Position numbers and translations under genes: made by a program
Source of the DNA: CAYLLD01 sp964425135
GTDB taxonomy: Bacteria > Pseudomonadota > Alphaproteobacteria > Rhodobacterales > Rhodobacteraceae
Length of the DNA: 36,300 bases
Direction of reading: 5' to 3'
Assembly (NCBI GenBank): GCA_964425135.1
Contig: CAYRKW010000033.1
Coordinates: forward strand, 1 to 36,300
Shown: positions 24,569 to 33,494 of the stretch, in pieces
Numbering within the stretch: position 1 is the first letter of the stretch
Layout: every line of letters starts with the position of its first letter
Notes under the pieces: model-generated
Databases searched by the model: none
What the model saw: the letters and a program-made list of their open reading frames with translations, nothing else
What the model was told of the DNA's origin: nothing

Positions 24569-26685
24569 GCAGAGGCGGCATCCACGTTTGCGAACACCAG
24601 CACATTTGCCGCACCTTCAATGCGGGCGTTGGGGAATATTCTTTGCCGCAATTCTGGATCAAGCGCTGAATCCGAATGCATCTCGCCTTCATAGGCAAAA
24701 TCCACATCGGCTTTGTCGAGAATTTCGATTGCCGCCCGCATGCGCGCGCCGGTTCCTGTATCGAGATTGCCAAATTGAGAGTGCGAGCACAGGGCGATGT
24801 TCGGTTCCAGCCCAAAGCGGCGGACATGTCGCGCAGCGCCGATGGTGATTTGCGCGATTTCCTCGGCGGTCGGTTCGGGATGAACATGGGTGTCGGCGAT
24901 AAAAAGCGGATTATCGGCGAGCATAACCGACAAGCCACCCACCGGTTTCAGCCCATCCTTGCCCAGAATATCGGAAACATGGCGCAGGTGCCAAAGATAT
25001 TGGCCGAAGGTGCCGCATATCATCGAATTGGCCTCGCCGCGATGCACCATGGTTGCGGCGATCACGGTGGTGTTGGTTCGGACAATGGTGCGCGCCAACG
25101 TAGGCGTGACGCCCCGCCGCTCCATGATCGAATGATAGGTTTCCCAATAATCGCGGTAGCGTTTGTCGTTCTCTGGATTGACAAGTTCAAAATCCTTGTC
25201 CGGTTTGATTGAAAGACCGATGGATGCGAGCCTCTTTTCGACAACCTCGGGGCGGCCGATGAGAATGGGCATATCAACGCTGTCTTCGAGCATGGCGTTG
25301 GCGGTGCGCAGCACACGCAAATCCTCGCCTTCCGCAAACACAACCCGGCGCACCGAATGGCGCGCAGCATCAAAGACCGGACGCATGATCATAGATGAGC
25401 GGACAACGGTGTATTCAAGGCGTTTTTTGTACTCAGCGATGTTGTCCACAGGACGGGTTGCGACGCCGCTGTCCATTGCAGCCTGCGCAACGGCGCCCGC
25501 AACAATTGACAAAAGCCGCGGATCGAAGGGTTTGGGGATGAGATAATCTGAGCCGAAAACCATCGGTTCATCATCATAGGCGGCGGCGGCTTCAGCGCTT
25601 GTGGCCTCGCGCGCAAGGGTGGCGATCGCCTCCACGCAAGCAATCTGCATCTCGTCATTAATCTCGGTTGCACCCACATCGAGCGCCCCGCGAAAGATGA
25701 ACGGGAAACACAAGACGTTGTTGACTTGATTGGGATAGTCGGAACGCCCGGTGCAGATCAACGCATCTGCTGCAACTTCGAGCGCATCTTCGGGCAAAAT
25801 CTCGGGATTGGGATTGGCGAGCGCGAGGATGATCGGCTGTTTTGCCATGCGTCCAACCATATCTTTGGTCAGAACATTGGGGCCGGATAGCCCCAGAAAG
25901 AAATCGGCACCGTCGATCACATCGCTCAGCGTTTTGGGCTCGTTTCCTTGCGCGAAAGCGGCCTTTTGCGGGTTCATGCTTTCGGGCCGGTCTTTGTAGA
26001 CAAGCCCGTTCAGATCAGTGAGCCAAATATTCTTACGCTTCACACCCAGTTTCATCAGCATATTGAGGCAGGCAATCCCTGCAGCCCCGCCACCGGATGA
26101 GACAATCTTGATATCCTCAAATGCCTTACCGGTCAGATGCAATGCGTTGGTCGCGGCAGCGGCACAGACAATCGCTGTGCCATGTTGGTCGTCGTGAAAA
26201 ACGGGTATATTCATCCGCTCGCGGCACAGTTTTTCGACCACAAAGCAATCAGGTGCTTTGATATCTTCGAGGTTAACCGCACCAAAGGTGGGTTCGAGCG
26301 CGGTGACGATCTGGGCGAGTTTTTCTGGATCGGATTCGTCCACTTCGATGTCAAAGCAATCGATATTGGCGAATTTCTTGAACAAGACCGCCTTGCCCTC
26401 CATCACAGGTTTTGAGGCTGCGGCGCCGATATTGCCCAGACCCAATACCGCCGAACCGTTGGAGATGACCGCGACGAGATTGCCTTTGGCCGTGTAGCGC
26501 GCGGCATCAGTGGGATTGCTCTCGATCTCAAGACAGGCTTCGGCGACACCCGGCGAGTATGCACGGCTCAGATCCCGGCTGTTGGCCATGGGTTTTGTGG
26601 CGCGTATCTCCAGTTTTCCGGGCTTTGGAAACTCGTGATAATCGAGTGCGGACTGTCGAAATGTGTCGTTGGGCTGATCACTCAT
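24569..26685 (-). CDS. maeB: NADP-dependent malic enzyme, 3' end in gap
   Basis: 705 residues are visible of about 750-760 in the family; the C-terminus is lost in the gap. MaeB oxidatively decarboxylates malate to pyruvate. Order: malic N-domain (SRAYSPGVAEAC, VFHDDQHGTAIV), NAD(P)-binding domain (SSGGGAAGIACLNML, ALANPNPEILPE), and a C-terminal phosphotransacetylase-like domain (from about residue 430, VVFAEGEDLRVLRTA), which in this class is regulatory rather than catalytic. I start at ATG 26685; the upstream extension to 26745 has no family match. It is transcribed divergently from the membrane-protein pair, with a palindrome in the shared 133-base spacer. With pccA and the mutase nearby, it may drain C4 acids formed from propionyl-CoA. 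Confidence 0.93.
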
Positions 26686-26765
26686 AAGTCGTCCAAAATT
26701 GATGCCTGAATTGCCACTATATGGACAAAGAACTGGGCTAACCACACGAAAGTTATGACAAAACT

Positions 26766-26781
26766 GCGTGACTCGTCACGC
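26766..26781. promoter_or_regulatory. Palindrome in the maeB / membrane-protein divergent spacer
   Basis: GCGTGAC (26766-26772) and GTCACGC (26775-26781) are exact reverse complements around TC. It lies 38 bases before the plus-strand membrane gene and 81 bases before maeB, a place where one operator could serve both directions. No regulator is identified. Confidence 0.4.
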
Positions 26782-26818
26782 TATGAACACGAATAAGTCT
26801 TAAAGAGTAATCAACGTT

Positions 26819-27448
26819 ATGTCTCGTCACCAGTATCGCAAGCTACTTCTTGCCTTTGCCATTGTCAGCGGCTTGTTTTTTTCGATTTCTTACGCGCGGA
26901 TCACTATTTTTGGTGCGCCAAACGTCTCCGACTTTGGGCCGATCCAGACCGGAGAGCACATCGCGTTGGTTTTTACGCTCCTTTTGTGGATCAGAGCGGC
27001 ATTTGAGCAACGCGGGTACGCGGCGCATCAGCGGCAATTCCATCCGTTGATCGCGCGCGCCATCGTCCTTTTGACTCTTCTGGCGGCAGGTCGGGAAATG
27101 GGTTGGATGGGTGTGTATCGCTTTGAACATGCAGCGCTCATTGGCACGTTGGCAGCCTTCATCGTTGCGATGGGGCTTTCGGTTATTGCATTTTTGTGGG
27201 TGTTCCGGGTCAATGGCTGGGTTCGGGAGAGTTTCAAATTCATCGGCTCACCGACGTTTGTTTTCGTGGCACTTGCGAGCTTCCTGGTCGGTGTGGCTAC
27301 GGTGATTAACGATATCCTGCCGTTCATTTCCAACCCGCAACTCGCAGAAGAAACTATCGAATTCTGGGGGTACACGGCGCTTCTCTTTGCCGGGCTTGTC
27401 GCCAATCTTCCAGCGCGAAGCGACGGCAGTGATACATCCCCGGCGTGA
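26819..27448 (+). CDS. Multi-pass membrane protein of unknown function (tandem copy 1)
   Basis: 209 residues with about five to six hydrophobic helices. I do not recognise a named family. Features shared with the next gene: GPIQTGEH at the end of the first loop, FHPLIA before the third helix, GREMGW, a WVFRVNGWVRESFKFIGSPTF segment, and a terminal AEETIEFWGYTALLFA. The conserved Glu, His, Arg-Glu and Trp residues lie at or in helices and could form a binding or catalytic site, but nothing proves this. The start ATG at 26819 has only a weak AAGAG upstream. Divergent from maeB. Confidence 0.8.
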   Translation: MSRHQYRKLLLAFAIVSGLFFSISYARITIFGAPNVSDFGPIQTGEHIALVFTLLLWIRAAFEQRGYAAHQRQFHPLIARAIVLLTLLAAGREMGWMGVYRFEHAALIGTLAAFIVAMGLSVIAFLWVFRVNGWVRESFKFIGSPTFVFVALASFLVGVATVINDILPFISNPQLAEETIEFWGYTALLFAGLVANLPARSDGSDTSPA

Positions 27449-27503
27449 CCTTGCGCGGCTTTCATCGCTTGCGTTCGAGCAGCGATAACTTCAAACAGAG
27501 TGC

Positions 27504-28109
27504 ATGATCCGCGCACCGCATCTCTATTGGCTCACTCGGTTTGCGATTGTCAGCTTGATTTTCATCGTGCTGATGGTTGTGGTTTATGCAGCGTTCGGTG
27601 CGCTCGATAGTTCGGAATACGGGCCGATTGAGACAGCGGAGCACTTGATTTTGATTGCTTCGATTGTGCTTTGGTATCGCGCAGCACAGCATTTGAGCGC
27701 GCATTCCGATGAGGCGCGCGCCTTCCATCCGTTGATTGCCTGGGGCTTTGTCGTGATCAGTTATGTTGCTTTGGGGCGCGAGCTGTCTTGGCTGCGCGTT
27801 TACGGGTTTTCGGGGCATAAACTTGTCGAGATTGTCTCGGCAATTCTGTGCCTCGCCGCGCTCGTCTATCTCGCGGTTAGATGGTTTTTTCGGACCAAAG
27901 GTTGGTTCGGGCAATCCCTGCGCTTTATGGCCTCTCCCAGTTTCATGTTCATTTTGATATGCCTGATCCTTGGCCTTTTGGGCGAGGCAATCGAAAAGAA
28001 GGTGATCGTTGTCGAGCCCAAGCAGGTGTTTGAGGAGAGTGCAGAGCTATGGGGCTATATCGCGCTGATATTTGCCCCGCTTTCGGCTCTCACGCTCAGG
28101 CGGTCTTGA
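27504..28109 (+). CDS. Multi-pass membrane protein of unknown function (tandem copy 2)
   Basis: 201 residues, clearly paralogous to the preceding gene: GPIETAEH, FHPLIA, GRELSW, FFRTKGWFGQSLRFMASPSF and EESAELWGYIALIFA occupy the same relative places. About five to six membrane helices; no signal peptidase site. The pattern GPxET plus GRExxW recalls a broad group of uncharacterised bacterial membrane proteins. It follows copy 1 by 55 bases and its 3' end overlaps the convergent mutase gene by 14 bases. Function unknown. Confidence 0.8.
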   Translation: MIRAPHLYWLTRFAIVSLIFIVLMVVVYAAFGALDSSEYGPIETAEHLILIASIVLWYRAAQHLSAHSDEARAFHPLIAWGFVVISYVALGRELSWLRVYGFSGHKLVEIVSAILCLAALVYLAVRWFFRTKGWFGQSLRFMASPSFMFILICLILGLLGEAIEKKVIVVEPKQVFEESAELWGYIALIFAPLSALTLRRS

Positions 28110-30075
28110 TCAATTCGAGAATGTTCCGTGCAGCGTCGGGAATGTTTGTGCCTGGACCGAAAATGGCTTTGACGCCGTTTTCATAGAGGAACGCGTAGTC
28201 CTGCGCGGGGATCACGCCACCGCAAATGACGATAATATCATCCGCGCCTTTGTCTTTCAGGGCCTCAACAAGTTGCGGTGCGAGCGTCTTATGGCCTGCG
28301 GCTTGCGACGAGACGCCGATCACATGCACATCGTTGTCGATGGCATCTTCTGCGGCCTCTGCCGGCGTTTGAAAGAGCGGGCCCACATCCACGTCAAAAC
28401 CGATATCGGCAAAGGCGGTTGCGATTACCTTTGCGCCGCGATCATGGCCGTCCTGTCCCATCTTGACGACGAGCATGCGCGGGCGGCGGCCTTCGGCTTT
28501 NNNNNNNNNNNNNNNNNNNNNNNNNNNNNNNNNNNNNNNNNNNNNNNNNNNNNNNNNNNNNNNNNNNNNNNNNNNNNNNNNNNNNNNNNNNNNNNNNNNN
28601 TCGCGCGTTTTGCGGATTTGCGTCAGACGCGCCACCTGCGCATCGCGCACCTCGGCATTGTCGATGTCCCGCACGTCGATCTCGGGCTGTTTGTCGAGTT
28701 TATACTTGTTAACCCCGACAATAACTTCATCGCCGCGATCAATCGCAGCTTGCCGACGCGCGGCCGCCTCTTCGATCCGTAGTTTGGGCATGCCGGAGGC
28801 GACGGCCTTTGTCATACCGCCCATCTCATCAACCTCGCCGATGATTTTCCATGCGGCCTCGGCCAATTCATGTGTCAGGCTTTCGACGTAATAGGAGCCC
28901 GCCAGCGGATCGACCACGTTGGTCACGCCGGTCTCGTTTTGCAAAATGAGCTGGGTGTTACGGGCGATGCGGGCGGAAAACTCGGTCGGCAGGGCAATCG
29001 CCTCATCAAAAGAGTTGGTGTGCAGCGATTGCGTGCCGCCCAGCACTGCGCTCATCGCCTCATAGGCTGTGCGGACGATATTGTTGTAGGGGTCTTGCTC
29101 TTGCAGGCTGACGCCGGAGGTTTGGCAGTGAGTGCGCAGCATCGAGGATTGCGGTTTTTGCGGGTTGAACTCGGACATGATGCGGTGCCAGAGCAGGCGT
29201 GCGGCACGCAATTTGGCAGCTTCCATGAAGAAATTCATACCGATGGCGAAGAAGAAGGACAGTCGCGGCGCGAAGGCGTCCACATCCATGCCGCGGGCAA
29301 GGGCGGCTTTGACGTATTCCTTACCGTCTGCGAGCGTAAAGGCCAGCTCCTGCACCAGCGTCGCGCCAGCCTCTTGCATGTGATAGCCGGAGATCGATAT
29401 TGAGTTGAATTTCGGCATCTCGGCGGCGGTATAGGCGATGATGTCCGAGACGATCCGCATGGATGGCTCGGGCGGGTAGATATAGGTGTTGCGGACCATG
29501 AACTCTTTGAGAATGTCGTTTTGTATGGTGCCTGACAGTTTTTCGCGGGCAACACCTTGCTCTTCGCCTGCAACGATGAAGGACGCGAGAACAGGGATCA
29601 CTGCGCCATTCATGGTCATCGACACGGAGACCTGATCGAGCGGGATACCGTCGAAGAGGATTTTCATGTCTTCGACACTGTCAATCGCAACGCCAGCCTT
29701 GCCAACATCGCCGACCACACGTTCATGGTCGCTGTCATAGCCGCGGTGGGTTGCCAAATCGAAGGCGACCGAGACGCCTTGCTGACCGCCGGCGAGTGCC
29801 TGGCGATAGAAAGCGTTGCTTTCCTCGGCGGTGGAGAAACCCGCGTATTGGCGGATGGTCCAGGGGCGGCCCGCGTACATTGTTGCCTTGGGGCCGCGCA
29901 CAAATGGCGCTGCGCCGGGCACGCTGCCAAGATGGGCGAGGCCCGCGACGTCATCAGGGCCGTAGAGCGGTTTTACGGTGATGCCTTCGGGTGTTTCCCA
30001 ATCCAGCGCGGCCAATTCGCGTCCACGCAATTCACGCTCGGCGATGTCTTTCCAGATTTTCGTGCTTTCGCTCAT
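28096..30075 (-). CDS. scpA: Methylmalonyl-CoA mutase, interrupted by an assembly gap
   Basis: Single-chain B12-dependent mutase converting methylmalonyl-CoA to succinyl-CoA. The N-terminal 491 residues include GAAPFVRGPKATMYAGRPW (entrance of the catalytic TIM barrel), ISGYHMQEAG and RTHCQTSGVSL. The C-terminal 134 residues are the cobalamin domain with the base-off motif GQDGHDRGAKV and GVSSQAAGH. Only 625 residues are visible against about 710 in the family, so the 100-N gap (28501-28600) probably hides near 85 residues. The start overlaps the stop of the sulfotransferase-like gene upstream (ATGA). It works with PccA and PccB encoded in the same stretch. Confidence 0.95.
   Translation of the reverse strand: MSESTKIWKDIAERELRGRELAALDWETPEGITVKPLYGPDDVAGLAHLGSVPGAAPFVRGPKATMYAGRPWTIRQYAGFSTAEESNAFYRQALAGGQQGVSVAFDLATHRGYDSDHERVVGDVGKAGVAIDSVEDMKILFDGIPLDQVSVSMTMNGAVIPVLASFIVAGEEQGVAREKLSGTIQNDILKEFMVRNTYIYPPEPSMRIVSDIIAYTAAEMPKFNSISISGYHMQEAGATLVQELAFTLADGKEYVKAALARGMDVDAFAPRLSFFFAIGMNFFMEAAKLRAARLLWHRIMSEFNPQKPQSSMLRTHCQTSGVSLQEQDPYNNIVRTAYEAMSAVLGGTQSLHTNSFDEAIALPTEFSARIARNTQLILQNETGVTNVVDPLAGSYYVESLTHELAEAAWKIIGEVDEMGGMTKAVASGMPKLRIEEAAARRQAAIDRGDEVIVGVNKYKLDKQPEIDVRDIDNAEVRDAQVARLTQIRKTRXXXXXXXXXXXXXXXXXXXXXXXXXXXXXXXXXXKAEGRRPRMLVVKMGQDGHDRGAKVIATAFADIGFDVDVGPLFQTPAEAAEDAIDNDVHVIGVSSQAAGHKTLAPQLVEALKDKGADDIIVICGGVIPAQDYAFLYENGVKAIFGPGTNIPDAARNILELIKTA
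28501..28600. other. Assembly gap (100 N) inside methylmalonyl-CoA mutase
   Basis: A filler gap of 100 N lies between the barrel domain and the cobalamin-binding domain. Family length suggests about 255 missing bases rather than 100. Confidence 0.9.
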
Positions 30076-30905
30076 AGCTTCACTCTCTGTTTTGGCGCTT
30101 GGGTAAGCGTGAAAAGGGGATCAAATTGCATCGGAACAAGATCGGGTTCATCTGCGGGCGCACGGAGCATTTCCAGATCCTGCTCATAGGCGGCCGCAAG
30201 GGTTTGCAATTGCCGGTCATCAAAGAAGCTCGCCCGCCTTTGAGATGGTCGCGCGTTACGGATCGGGGTGCTAAGACGCAGCCCTGCGGCTTTTCCGCGT
30301 GAGATCATCAGGCCAATCATATCGCGCGGATCATGGGCCGGTTTGTAAGGGAGCACATGCATATCGCCCGAAACCTGCCCGCGTCGCAGCTCGGTGACGA
30401 CATGCGCCCAGCCTTGCGCGCGGCTTGCAAGTGCAAGGCGCGTCCTCTGCGCCTGATCGGGGGCGTCCTGCTTTTGCATGTATCCATAGCAAGACAACCA
30501 ATAGTCGGCCGTTTCGCGGAGGGTAAACAGGCTGGTGAGGTCGTGACCCGCGAAGAGACGCGAAAAGATGCGCATGCGCTGCCTTGCTTTGTGATAGAGC
30601 GTTCCGCGCGCGATGTTGGTGGTCATGGTGCCGCATATGTTCTCGTCCGAGACAATCAGATCGCGGCCAGAGCGGGCGATTTCATCGACAAGACCGCGAA
30701 TTGCGTCGCGTTGCCGGGAGAGCGAGCCGTCACCCTTCGCCTGCCGCGTATTTTTCACAATTTTCGTGAACGGTGCGTCACGCAGCACGGGTGGCCCCCA
30801 AAAGGCAAAGCCCATCTCGCCCAATCGCGCCAGATTTTCGGCCAGACAGGCCTGAAGGCTGCTGGTACCGGTGCGATGGGCGCCAATGTGAAGAAAAACC
30901 TTCAT
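30072..30905 (-). CDS. Sulfotransferase-like P-loop protein
   Basis: 277 residues. The N-terminus has a sulfotransferase-type PAPS-binding loop, HIGAHRTGTSSLQ at 6-18. A later ISRLFAGHD/TLRETADYWLSCYGY region resembles the second nucleotide-binding strand and helix of that fold. The usual substrate is a hydroxyl on a sugar or small molecule, unknown here. It directly precedes and overlaps the mutase gene by four bases. This is odd for an unrelated enzyme and suggests simple co-transcription. Its start is 72 bases from the divergent DUF4174 gene. Confidence 0.75.
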   Translation of the reverse strand: MKVFLHIGAHRTGTSSLQACLAENLARLGEMGFAFWGPPVLRDAPFTKIVKNTRQAKGDGSLSRQRDAIRGLVDEIARSGRDLIVSDENICGTMTTNIARGTLYHKARQRMRIFSRLFAGHDLTSLFTLRETADYWLSCYGYMQKQDAPDQAQRTRLALASRAQGWAHVVTELRRGQVSGDMHVLPYKPAHDPRDMIGLMISRGKAAGLRLSTPIRNARPSQRRASFFDDRQLQTLAAAYEQDLEMLRAPADEPDLVPMQFDPLFTLTQAPKQRVKL

Positions 30906-30977
30906 GTCGCGATGATCCCACGGATTTTTGTGGATGAACCCTTCGCTAAACTGCTCGGACCCCCTATATCATAGAGT

Positions 30978-31415
30978 ATGAGAATTTTATTGAGTAGCTT
31001 TGCTGCATTTCTGGTTCTGACCGGCAGTGCATTTGCGCAAACGACCGAGACTTCCCAGATGAGCGAAGCGGTGACGCTTGACGATTTGAAATGGGTGGCG
31101 CGGCCGATTGTGGTGTTTGCGGATAATGAAAACGATCCTGCATTTGTGACGCAGATGTCGTTCCTTGAATCGCGCGCCGACGATTTGCTGGAGCGCGATG
31201 TGGTTGTGCTGACGGACACTGATCCTGATGGCGAGAGCGCGCTGCGCCAGGCGTTGCGACCGCGTGGCTTTATGTTCGTTTTGATCGGCAAAGACGGACA
31301 GGTGAAACTGCGCAAGCCAAGCCCGTGGGATGTGCGGGAAATCAGTCGCACAATTGACAAAATGCCGATGCGCCAGCAGGAAATGCGCGCCCGAAGCGCA
31401 GTTGCGACCGAATAG
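30978..31415 (+). CDS. DUF4174 family protein, secreted
   Basis: 145 residues with a signal peptide ending at about SAFAQ. The mature part shows the DUF4174 pattern: LKWVARPIVVFADN near the start, an ERDVVVLTD strand, the MFVLIGKDGQVKLR stretch and the terminal IDKMPMRQQEMR. The fold is thought to be thioredoxin-like, but no CxxC is present, so redox activity is not expected. Function unknown; periplasmic location inferred. Divergent from the sulfotransferase-like gene. Confidence 0.85.
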   Translation: MRILLSSFAAFLVLTGSAFAQTTETSQMSEAVTLDDLKWVARPIVVFADNENDPAFVTQMSFLESRADDLLERDVVVLTDTDPDGESALRQALRPRGFMFVLIGKDGQVKLRKPSPWDVREISRTIDKMPMRQQEMRARSAVATE

Positions 31416-31493
31416 ACCGGATTGCGCGCGCTGGTAACTTGTCCCAAGTTGCGCCAAATATGGGTGAAGCGCGCAGTGTAAGTTGCGGATTCA

Positions 31494-31522
31494 TTGCAAT
31501 TTGATCGCTTTTCACCTATATT
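31494..31522 (+). promoter_or_regulatory. Candidate sigma-70 type promoter
   Basis: TTGCAA (31494-31499, four of six -35 consensus bases) and TATATT (31517-31522, five of six -10 bases) are separated by exactly 17 bases in an AT-rich stretch between two convergent genes. It points toward a small open frame at 31585-31653. Confidence 0.4.
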
Positions 31523-31584
31523 TGTTTCGCAAGATGTCCTAGACCTCTCAGAGGCATCTGAACGCGAAGGGTATGGTGATACTG

Positions 31585-31653
31585 ATGGCATCAAAACCAA
31601 ATCAATCTCCTAAACCGATCACTGGCCGGAAGGGCCCGCGCCCGGGTTATTGA
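31585..31653 (+). CDS. Possible 22-residue basic small protein
   Basis: A tiny frame starts at ATG 31585 (or 31573, four residues longer). The peptide is short, basic and Pro/Gly-rich and ends in GRKGPRPGY. A GAAGG lies ahead of the 31573 start, and a good candidate promoter lies about 60-90 bases upstream. Its end overlaps the 3' end of the convergent unknown gene by 35 bases. No homology is claimed. It could equally be a small RNA region, since a short CCTCT-C-AGAGG hairpin follows the promoter. Confidence 0.3.
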   Translation: MASKPNQSPKPITGRKGPRPGY

Positions 31654-32302
31654 TCCGCTTTTCTGTCAGCCAGTCTGCAATATCCTTTTTCTCTGACAGC
31701 GCGTTTTCGAAACGAGCCAGAGACATATACGCTGTTGTCTGGTCCGGGCCGTCATTTGAGACGGTTTTGATCACATCAAGCGCATTTAATCCCAGATCCA
31801 GAGCCTCGATCTTCAGCGCAATATAGTCGCGATACATTTTGATGCGCCGCTCTGGCTCCAGATCGGCAAAGGAGGGCGCGCGCAGGTCGTGGATCAGGGC
31901 CTCAATGGCTTTGAGCTGGCTGTAGTAGACGACAATCGGATCGATGCTGACGCGGGGCAGGATCGAGATGTCCTCGGCCAAAGCGTGAAAAATACTGTCG
32001 TTGTTTTCGGTCGGGATCAGCGGGATGAACGGATGAGCGCTATCTGCGGTATCGCGCATCTTGCGAACGATCTGATCGCTGTAGCGTTCCAGATTATCCC
32101 GTTGCAAAACCTCGATATAGGCGGCGATTTCAGCGAAAATGGCCTTTTGCACGTCATTCATGCGCGCATCGCGCAGGCGTTGGGCGGCGCGGCGGTTTTG
32201 CCAGCCCGTGACGATCCAGCCAAGGGCAAGAAACATTCCCGCAACCACGGCCTGCGCTACCCGTGGATCGTCGGTGAAATATGCCAATAGCCAGTCAAAC
32301 AT
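31619..32302 (-). CDS. Membrane-anchored protein of unknown function
   Basis: 227 residues. One membrane helix lies near residues 15-33 (VAQAVVAGMFLALGWIV), followed by an Arg-rich stretch (QNRRAAQRLRDAR) that should stay in the cytoplasm, and then about 180 residues predicted to be mostly helical. I do not recognise a family. It starts 34 bases after the pccA stop on the same strand, so it may be read with pccA. The layout of one N-terminal helix, basic linker and helical domain recurs in the unknown gene at 35722-36234 on the other side of pccA, though sequence similarity is not evident. Confidence 0.7.
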   Translation of the reverse strand: MFDWLLAYFTDDPRVAQAVVAGMFLALGWIVTGWQNRRAAQRLRDARMNDVQKAIFAEIAAYIEVLQRDNLERYSDQIVRKMRDTADSAHPFIPLIPTENNDSIFHALAEDISILPRVSIDPIVVYYSQLKAIEALIHDLRAPSFADLEPERRIKMYRDYIALKIEALDLGLNALDVIKTVSNDGPDQTTAYMSLARFENALSEKKDIADWLTEKRINNPGAGPSGQ

Positions 32303-32336
32303 GCGTGTTTTAGCCTACTTTAGGAGTGCCGGGGTC

Positions 32337-33494
32337 TCACTCAAACTCCATGATAATTTCATCCACCGCAAGCGAGGCGCCGACATCGGCATTTACCTTG
32401 GAAACTGTGCCTTTCTTCTCAGCGCGCAGAACGTTCTCCATTTTCATCGCCTCGATGGTACACAGCGCCTGACCTTCCTCGACCGCGTCCCCTGCACCGA
32501 CATTGAGCGCGACCACCAGGCCCGGCATGGGGCAGAGCAAGAATTTGGAAGTATCGGGCGCGACTTTTTCGAGCATGTGTTTGGACAACTCGAAGGCGCG
32601 GGGTGTTTGGACTTTGACGTTCAGCTCCGCACCGCGATGGCGCATGCGAAACCCACCCGGCTCTGGCGCAACCTTCGCCACCAGAGGCTCGCCATCCACA
32701 TCGAGAACTGCGAGTGGATTGCCCGGAACCCAATCGGATGCCACGCGATGCGAGATACCATCGCCAAAGCGCACGGTTGCGCCTTCGCGGTCGGCGTCGA
32801 TGACGGTTTCGAAATCCAACTCGCCGAGCGATATGACCCAATCGGAGCCAACGGCGCGTTCGTGATTGCCCATCCGGCCCGAAACGCGCGCATCTCGTAT
32901 TTCGCCGACGCGATACATCGCAGCAGCGCAGGCGGCGATTTTGCGCAAGGTTGCTTCGTCGAGTGCGACGCCTTGGAAGCCTTCGGGAAACTCCTCTTCG
33001 ATGAAAGCGGTGGTCATATCGCCGGAAACAAATTTTGGATGATCCATAACGGCGGAAAGGAAGGGGAGGTTATGGCCAATGCCCTCGACCTCAAAGCGAT
33101 CCAGCGCGATGCGCATTTCTTCGATGGCGGCATTGCGGGTGGGTGCCCATGTGCACAGCTTGGCGATCATCGGATCGTAAAACATCGATATCTCACCGCC
33201 TTCAAAGACGCCGGTGTCATTTCGTACGACCGGAGCGTCCGGCAGCACGCCGGGAGTGTAGCTTTCAGTCTCTTGCGGTGGGCGGTAACGGGTGAGGCGG
33301 CCGATGGATGGCAGGAAGCCGCGATAGGGGTCTTCGGCGTAAAGACGGCTTTCGATGGCCCACCCATTGAGTTTGACGTCCTTTTGCCTGAGCTCAAGCG
33401 TCTCACCGTTGGCGACGCGGATCATCTGCTCCACGAGATCAACGCCGGTGATCAGCTCGGTCACCGGGTGTTCCACCTGAAGGCGGGTGTTCAT
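32337..33494 (-). CDS. pccA: Propionyl-CoA carboxylase alpha subunit, C-terminal part
   Basis: This piece continues the gene at 33596-34479 and starts inside the biotin-carboxylase domain at the conserved EMNTRLQVEHPVTELITG. It runs through the PccA-specific linker (HNLPFLSAVMDHPKF) to a C-terminal biotin carrier domain. The biotinylated Lys lies in EAMKMEN, 35 residues from the end (about Lys639 of the rebuilt protein). Joining 33474 to 33596, i.e. merging the shared 20-base repeat, gives a continuous frame of 673 residues, the usual PccA length. With PccB it carboxylates propionyl-CoA to methylmalonyl-CoA. The frame open beyond 33494 toward the gap is not pccA. Confidence 0.9.
   Translation of the reverse strand: MNTRLQVEHPVTELITGVDLVEQMIRVANGETLELRQKDVKLNGWAIESRLYAEDPYRGFLPSIGRLTRYRPPQETESYTPGVLPDAPVVRNDTGVFEGGEISMFYDPMIAKLCTWAPTRNAAIEEMRIALDRFEVEGIGHNLPFLSAVMDHPKFVSGDMTTAFIEEEFPEGFQGVALDEATLRKIAACAAAMYRVGEIRDARVSGRMGNHERAVGSDWVISLGELDFETVIDADREGATVRFGDGISHRVASDWVPGNPLAVLDVDGEPLVAKVAPEPGGFRMRHRGAELNVKVQTPRAFELSKHMLEKVAPDTSKFLLCPMPGLVVALNVGAGDAVEEGQALCTIEAMKMENVLRAEKKGTVSKVNADVGASLAVDEIIMEFE

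Noticed and set aside
30902..31600. 232-residue minus-strand frame covering the DUF4174 gene
   Set aside because: Ser/Arg/Thr-rich shadow translation with no motif; the plus-strand gene has a signal peptide and family pattern.
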